33,069 nt of DNA from assembly GCA_050184225.1 (NCBI GenBank), contig JBFXAN010000065.1, forward strand, positions 1-33,069, in the 5' to 3' direction. The number at the start of each line of letters is the position of its first letter. Position 1 is the first letter of the stretch. This document shows, piece after piece, positions 28,863 to 33,069 of this stretch. The notes below the pieces were generated by a model that saw nothing but the letters and a program-made list of their open reading frames with translations, had not been told where the DNA came from and ran no database searches. This DNA comes from JBFXAN01 sp050184225. GTDB taxonomy: Bacteria > Chloroflexota > Dehalococcoidia > CAUJGQ01. Both the position numbers and the translations under genes were made by a program.

Positions 28863-29432
28863 ATGCATGTCAGCGAGCAGGAGTATCACCGGATTGCGCT
28901 GACCGAACCAGAGAAGAAGTGGGAGCTTGATCGCGGTCGGCTGCGGAGCAAACCGCCGATGACAACGTGGCATAACCATGTCGGATGGGTGCTCGGCTTC
29001 CGTATTCAGGAGCAGCTCGGATTTGATGAGTTCGAGGTTCGCGTCGATGCCGGTCGAACGCGCCGATCGCCTTCGCAGTACTACATCCCCGATGTAATGG
29101 TGATCCCGATCAGCTATCTTCGGCGCGGTCTCGCCGATACCTTTGCCCTCGAAGCCTATGCGGAGCCGCTGCCCCTCATCGCCGAAGTCTGGTCACCTTC
29201 CACCGGTGACTACGATGTGGATTCCAAGCTGCCTGAATATCAGCGGCGCGGCGATCTGGAGATATGGCGCATCCACCCTTACGATCGCACCCTCACGGCT
29301 TGGGTACGCCGGGACGACGGATCGTACTCCGAGACACGGTACCGTGGCGGCATCGTCCGGCCTGCCGCGCTCCCCAACGTCACGATTGACCTCGACACCC
29401 TTTTTCAGGCGCCGGACGCGGACCCGCACTAA
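28863..29432 (+). CDS. Uma2-family (DUF820) putative endonuclease
   Basis: This 189-aa protein starts at 28863 (GGGAG upstream). It shows the Uma2/DUF820 restriction-endonuclease-like pattern: YHRIALTEPEKKWELDRGRL at the front, YIPDVMVIP (Asp), PLIAEVWSPSTGDYD (Glu), DSKLPEYQRRGDLEIWRI (Lys, Tyr). Such genes are highly multiplied in cyanobacteria and Chloroflexota; their role is unknown and nuclease activity is a fold-based guess. It stands alone behind the heptad palindrome. Confidence 0.88.
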   Translation: MHVSEQEYHRIALTEPEKKWELDRGRLRSKPPMTTWHNHVGWVLGFRIQEQLGFDEFEVRVDAGRTRRSPSQYYIPDVMVIPISYLRRGLADTFALEAYAEPLPLIAEVWSPSTGDYDVDSKLPEYQRRGDLEIWRIHPYDRTLTAWVRRDDGSYSETRYRGGIVRPAALPNVTIDLDTLFQAPDADPH

Positions 29433-29494
29433 TCTGCCGAAGTTCCTGAACCTCCGAAGGTCGCTTCAGGCGGAGTGCACCGGCGACCGACACC

Positions 29495-30619
29495 TCATGC
29501 CGTGCCTAATCCTGACTCCTCAACCAGCGCTGCCGCGTTATCATGCAGCACCCGCCGCGCCGCCCAGCGCGCCTCCTCCGCCGGCAGCCACACCAGTGCT
29601 TCGCCTAGCGCCCGCCGCGCTGCCCTCGCCGCCAGCCAGAACCACTCCGGTATACTCCAGGCGTCGGAGCCATACAGCACCTTCGTCACCGGCGCCAGCG
29701 CCAGTAGTTCCTCCAGGACCCGCGTCAATCCCGGCCCGGCCAGCAACGGCGCCGCCTCAGAGAAATCGACGTAGACATTCGGATACACACTCGCCAGGTA
29801 CGCCGCCTCCCGCACGAACGGGTATCCGGCATGGAGCAGCACCACCGGCCCGGCCAGCGCCCCACCCTCCAACAGCGGCCGCAGGTGCAACGGGTTCGCC
29901 AGGCGTAGGTCCACATCCCGATCGCCGAAGCCGGTGTGGAAGTGGACCGGGATGCGCCGCTCCGCCGCCCACGCCGCCGCCAGCGGAATCAACGTATCCA
30001 GCAACGGCTTCGACGCCAGCCGGCCGGTCTGACCGCCCCAGGCCGCGCGCACCTCGGCCAGCGACCGTTCGCACGCCGCATCCTCCGGCGGTTCGATCGC
30101 CAGCCCCGTCCGATAGGCGATGATGCTCTTGACCGCCGCCGGACTCGGACGCGCGGCATCGAGCGCGCGCAGCATCGCGTCGGTCAGTTCCGCGAGCGTG
30201 CCGCAGCCGGGGACCAGGTCCTCGATCAGTCGCTCCAGCCGCAGCACCCGCCAGACGGGCACCGCCGCCGCTGCCGCAACCTCGTCAAGCGTCAGCGCGC
30301 CGGAGCGTGGATAGCCGTCGTCCAGCAGAATCCCTTCGACCCGCGCATCGGCCAGCAGCCGCCGCAGATATACGTCCGGCGGCTGCGCCTCCCGCGCCGC
30401 TCGCACCGCTTCCTCCCTCGCCTCACAGCCGAGAAACCCGGCCAACTCCTGCAACGCATGACGATAGAACAGCGTCTGCGGTGCATGCAGCGCGACCGTC
30501 TCTGCATCGTGACCTTCCGTGAAGTATCGTGCGAAAGGCTCCCGCGCCGCCGCCTTCACCCGCACCATCGGGTGGGCATGGTTGTCAATCAGTGGAATGT
30601 CGTCAAAGCCATTAGCCAT
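29495..30619 (-). CDS. Amidohydrolase, FluG N-terminal-domain type
   Basis: This 374-aa protein has the TIM-barrel metal ligands in order: HxH in PLIDNHAHP (residues 9-17), Lys in AVKSIIAYRTG, His in PVHFHTGFGD, His in VVLLHAGYPF and Asp in VLYGSDAWSIPE. This fits the amidohydrolase_2 group that forms the first half of fungal/plant FluG proteins; the other half is the glutamine-synthetase-like gene directly upstream. The two probably act on the same gamma-glutamyl compound. The start codon lies inside a repeat arm and has no ribosome binding site next to it; AGGAGG lies about 105 nt away, beyond the repeat. Confidence 0.88.
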   Translation of the reverse strand: MANGFDDIPLIDNHAHPMVRVKAAAREPFARYFTEGHDAETVALHAPQTLFYRHALQELAGFLGCEAREEAVRAAREAQPPDVYLRRLLADARVEGILLDDGYPRSGALTLDEVAAAAAVPVWRVLRLERLIEDLVPGCGTLAELTDAMLRALDAARPSPAAVKSIIAYRTGLAIEPPEDAACERSLAEVRAAWGGQTGRLASKPLLDTLIPLAAAWAAERRIPVHFHTGFGDRDVDLRLANPLHLRPLLEGGALAGPVVLLHAGYPFVREAAYLASVYPNVYVDFSEAAPLLAGPGLTRVLEELLALAPVTKVLYGSDAWSIPEWFWLAARAARRALGEALVWLPAEEARWAARRVLHDNAAALVEESGLGTA

Positions 30620-30719
30620 TAGCCGTTAGCCGTTAGCCGTTAGTCGTTAGTCACTGGCCGATCCGTTGTGTGCTGTTCCGTTCGACGCAACGCACTACCG
30701 GCTACCGGCTACCGGCTAA
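30611..30719. repeat. Heptad palindrome bridging the ligase stop and amidohydrolase start
   Basis: The left arm is made of TTAGCCG/TTAGTCG units (about 30611-30651) and the right arm of TACCGGC units (30695-30719). The right arm is complementary to part of the left arm at about 22 of 25 positions, with one mismatch per heptad. The right end contains the stop codon of the ligase gene and the left end the ATG of the amidohydrolase gene. Confidence 0.8.
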
Positions 30720-32059
30720 TACCTCCTGAAGTATGCCGCCGTCTCCTGCTCGACGGAGACTGAGCCAAGGTCGTCCCACTCGGCGCGACGCACCGCCAGA
30801 AACTCGTGCGCCAGCGATGGTCCCAGCGCCTCAAGGAGCACATCGTCTTTCTCTAGACTGGCGATCGCGTCGGCGAGCGTGGCCGGATAGCGCAGGATGC
30901 CGCGGAGACTCCGCTCCTTCTCCGCGAGGTCGTGCGGGTTGCTCGCGACCGGTTCGCCTGGATCGAGGCCGCGCTCGATACCGTCTAAACCAGCAGCGAC
31001 CACCGCGCCGAGCGCGAGATACGGATTGGCGCTGCCGTCCACCGCCTTCAGTTCGATGTTGGTGCTCGCCTCGACACGTCCCGCGAACGGCGACGCGACC
31101 CGCACCGCCGCCTCCCGGTTATCCGGTCCCCAGCAGGTATAGGCCGAGCTCCACATGTTCGGTGCGAGTCGGCGATAGGAGTTGACGCTCGGGCAGGTAA
31201 TCGCGAGCAACGCCGGCAGATGCGTGAGGATGCCGGCCACAAACGACCGGCCGAGCGTCGAGAGGCCAAGCTGTCCCTGCTCGTCATACAGCAGGTTGCG
31301 CCCGTCCCGCCAGAGGCTGAGATGCAGATGGCAGCCGCTGCCCGCCTGGTTAGGAAAGGGCTTCGGTGCGAATGACGCTGCCAGCCCATATCGCAGCGCC
31401 ACGCCCCGCACCGTCTCCCGCACCGCGATCTGCCGGTCGGCGGCAGCGGGCAGCGACGCGTGCATGATCGAGAGCTCCTGCTGCGCCGGCCCCAGCTCCG
31501 GATAGTACTGGCGTGGCTGCAATCCCTGCTCGTCGAGCGCGTCGAGGATCTCGCCGATCACGTCGCCGGCCCGGTCCATGCCGTCCGAGCTGAAGCAGAG
31601 GCTGTCATCCGCCGGCATATAGCCGCCGTCGGTCTCGCGCGCCAGGTAGAACTCATACTCGAACGCCGCCTGCACTTCGATGCCTTGCTCGGCAGCCCGT
31701 GCCGCCATCCGCTTCAAGAAGGAGCGTGGGCAAACATCCCACGGCTCCCCGTCGAGCGTGCGCATGTCGCAGAGCATCCGCGCCTCACCCGGCGCATAGG
31801 GCAACACTGCGAACGTGTCAGGATCTGGGACAAGCCGCACCTCGCCGACCGGTCCGAGCGCGCTGCCCGGCGCGAGGTGTTCCGTCAGGCAGAAGCCCTG
31901 CATCGCCACGGTCAGGCCGATGCCCGCATCGATGAAGTCGGCCAGCGCCCCGGCGTGTGCCGCCTTGCCGCGGACGATGTTCGCGTTGTCGCAATACAGG
32001 AAGCGAACCGAGCGCAGATTCTCCATCCGCACTCGCGCCAGCACTTCATCCCGCGTCAC
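30716..32059 (-). CDS. Glutamine-synthetase-like gamma-glutamyl ligase (GlnA/PuuA/FluG C-terminal type)
   Basis: This 447-aa protein carries the glutamine synthetase signatures: VQAAFEYEFYL (metal Glu), YYPELGPAQQELSIMH, GSGCHLHLS (metal His) and CPSVNSYRRLAPNMWS for ATP/glutamate binding. It lacks the adenylylation-site tail of housekeeping GlnA. It more likely joins glutamate to an amine than to ammonia, as in PuuA or FluG. It starts at GTG 32059, supported by GGGAGG 6 nt upstream. Its 3' end encodes AGGAGG, which probably served the next gene before the repeat came between them. Confidence 0.9.
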   Translation of the reverse strand: MTRDEVLARVRMENLRSVRFLYCDNANIVRGKAAHAGALADFIDAGIGLTVAMQGFCLTEHLAPGSALGPVGEVRLVPDPDTFAVLPYAPGEARMLCDMRTLDGEPWDVCPRSFLKRMAARAAEQGIEVQAAFEYEFYLARETDGGYMPADDSLCFSSDGMDRAGDVIGEILDALDEQGLQPRQYYPELGPAQQELSIMHASLPAAADRQIAVRETVRGVALRYGLAASFAPKPFPNQAGSGCHLHLSLWRDGRNLLYDEQGQLGLSTLGRSFVAGILTHLPALLAITCPSVNSYRRLAPNMWSSAYTCWGPDNREAAVRVASPFAGRVEASTNIELKAVDGSANPYLALGAVVAAGLDGIERGLDPGEPVASNPHDLAEKERSLRGILRYPATLADAIASLEKDDVLLEALGPSLAHEFLAVRRAEWDDLGSVSVEQETAAYFRRY

Positions 32060-32163
32060 GTACGACCTCCCGTTCGAGTTGAATCCGACGCCCCAATACT
32101 ACGCCACCGTCCCCGTCTGTGTGTCGCTCATACTTCTTGAAACCGCGTCGAACGTTCATAACG

Positions 32164-32766
32164 TCACAATCGGTTCGCGAACTCGATCACGGCGCCCAGG
32201 CCGAAGAGGAGTACCGCCCAGCGTAACGTCACCTCAAGATTGCGCCCCAGCCAGTGCAACACCGGGAGCAGCCGTCGTCCTAGCCAGGGAGCAACAAACG
32301 TGAGGAGTGCGATCGCTGCGACGAACCCACTGCCAACGCTGGCCGCTACAAGGGTCAGGACGATTACTAGGGACAGCACCAGATCCACAAGCGGACTGAC
32401 GATTTCGATCGGGACGACCAAGCCGTTGGTTTCGTCGGTCGTAAGCACGCGCGGTCCGAGATAGCCGAGGGTGGCGATGAACGTACCAAAGATGATCCCG
32501 ATCGCGACGAGACCGAGGGCATAGCTGCCTACCCAATAGGTCACCCGCGCGGCCCGGGCCGGCGAGGTACGGAGCGTCCCCGCTGCCGCCACAAATGCCT
32601 CACGGCTGGTGGTGTGATGGGTGAGCCAGATCGCCAGGCGGTCTCCCGGCGTCTCTCGTGCGAGGTGGGCGCGTTCGCTCACGCCGAACAGCAGCACTTG
32701 GACGGCGGCAACAGCGGCGCCCACCGCCTGCATCGCCATGCCGAGCGTCTCGGCCAAGCTACTCAC
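32164..32766 (-). CDS. Integral membrane protein, unknown function
   Basis: This 200-aa protein probably starts at GTG 32766, with GCGAGGA upstream. About four to five hydrophobic segments can be seen: MAMQAVGAAVAAVQVLLFG, YALGLVAIGIIFGTFIATLG, IVSPLVDLVLSLVIVLTLVA, GSGFVAAIALLTFVAPWLG and a last WAVLLFGLGAVIEF. A hydrophilic loop separates the first two (RAHLARETPGDRLAIW). No family is recognised. It ends 104 nt before the ligase gene and starts 42 nt after the partial gene at the right edge. Confidence 0.65.
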   Translation of the reverse strand: MSSLAETLGMAMQAVGAAVAAVQVLLFGVSERAHLARETPGDRLAIWLTHHTTSREAFVAAAGTLRTSPARAARVTYWVGSYALGLVAIGIIFGTFIATLGYLGPRVLTTDETNGLVVPIEIVSPLVDLVLSLVIVLTLVAASVGSGFVAAIALLTFVAPWLGRRLLPVLHWLGRNLEVTLRWAVLLFGLGAVIEFANRL

Positions 32767-32808
32767 GCAATCCTCGCGCCGGCTTCCCGCTGCCGTGTTC
32801 GCGCCGTA

Positions 32809-33069
32809 TCAGCGCATCGTCGCCGCGAGCTTGTCGTATTGCCGCTTCGCGTAGTCGCAGACGCAGACATCCGCCTGATAACCCTCGACGTGAATCGCGA
32901 CGACGACCTGCCCCTGCCGCCACGCCGCTACCTCGCCATAGACGCGCTCCCCGTCTTCGTCGAGGTTGTATCGATAGCGGACGCCGTTCGTGCCGAAGCC
33001 TGTCGCCGCCACCTGTGTGAGTTGGTTGACCGTCAGGTCGTTGAGGAAGCCGAGCGCGAGGTAATCCGG
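32809..33069 (-). CDS. C-terminal part of an unidentified protein (right edge)
   Basis: The frame is open from the right edge, so this is the last 86 residues or so of a longer gene. It reads YLALGFLNDLTVNQLTQ, then RYRYNLDEDGERVYGEVAAW, VVVAIHVEGYQADVCVCDYA and ends KLAATMR. The alternating hydrophobic pattern suggests a beta-rich domain. A GTG at 33012 could start a 67-residue protein but has no reason to be preferred. Function unknown. Confidence 0.6.
   Translation of the reverse strand, partial: PDYLALGFLNDLTVNQLTQVAATGFGTNGVRYRYNLDEDGERVYGEVAAWRQGQVVVAIHVEGYQADVCVCDYAKRQYDKLAATMR

Noticed and set aside
30611..30719. Possible CRISPR-like array from the short repeats
   Set aside because: Units are 7 bp without spacers and form a palindrome; no cas genes are present.

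Overview
The window is a GC-rich bacterial chromosome segment, most like a Chloroflexota genome of the Thermomicrobia/Sphaerobacter kind. This assignment is an inference from gene content: long XRE-NB-ARC-TPR regulators, a Uma2-family protein, many PIN-type toxin-antitoxin genes, a GH30 glycosidase, FluG-like genes and a DUF3455 protein. There are no rRNA or tRNA genes, no CRISPR array and no intact insertion sequence. Most genes have clear GGAGG-type ribosome binding sites, and these fix many starts inside longer open frames.

Region 1 (1-15.7 kb) is the most unusual part. It looks like a series of duplicated modules. Each has a leftward operon of small proteins, secreted proteins and flavoenzymes, facing a control region. 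In two modules a rightward XRE-NB-ARC-TPR regulator of about 935 residues lies on the other side (6305-9118 and 12920-15721). Related control sequences recur at 211-243, 4314-4419 and 6168-6302; at the first two the regulator is missing or reduced to a stub. Five short proteins here (89, 98, 102, 85 and 85 aa), plus a sixth at 20006-20254, share a D-[TV]-x-G-[YF] motif followed by a variable, often Pro/Gly-rich tail. Four of the six also share a helical N-terminal region. I do not recognise this family. It is the best candidate for an undescribed peptide/regulator system. Its partners include a Cys-rich protein, a DUF3455 secreted protein, an FAD oxidoreductase, an acyl-CoA-dehydrogenase-like flavoenzyme, a secreted decapeptide-repeat protein and an alpha/beta hydrolase.

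Region 2 (15.8-20.0 kb) holds an FAD monooxygenase divergent from a TetR repressor, with two perfect TGGACC-N4-GGTCCA operators between them. A carboxymuconolactone-decarboxylase-like protein and a secreted GH30 glycosidase follow.

Region 3 (20.0-27.0 kb) is rich in toxin-antitoxin genes and gene decay. It has two intact antitoxin/PIN pairs, at least three broken relatives, a DinB-like gene with one in-frame stop, a truncated zinc-ribbon gene and a retropepsin-like protein that has lost its catalytic Asp. A winged-helix HTH_42 protein and an EEP-family hydrolase lie among them.

Region 4 (27.1-33.1 kb) is metabolic. It holds a thiamine-diphosphate enzyme with extreme C-ending codon use, a Uma2 protein, and a glutamine-synthetase-like ligase followed by an amidohydrolase (a split version of the FluG architecture). 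A membrane protein and a partial gene lie at the right edge.

A second theme is a set of palindromic repeats with 7-bp tandem units in their arms (7193-7248, 7616-7698, 28795-28851, 30611-30719) and one REP-like double hairpin (14121-14278). Three of them lie in frame inside the two regulators. One separates a strong ribosome binding site from the start codon it probably served.
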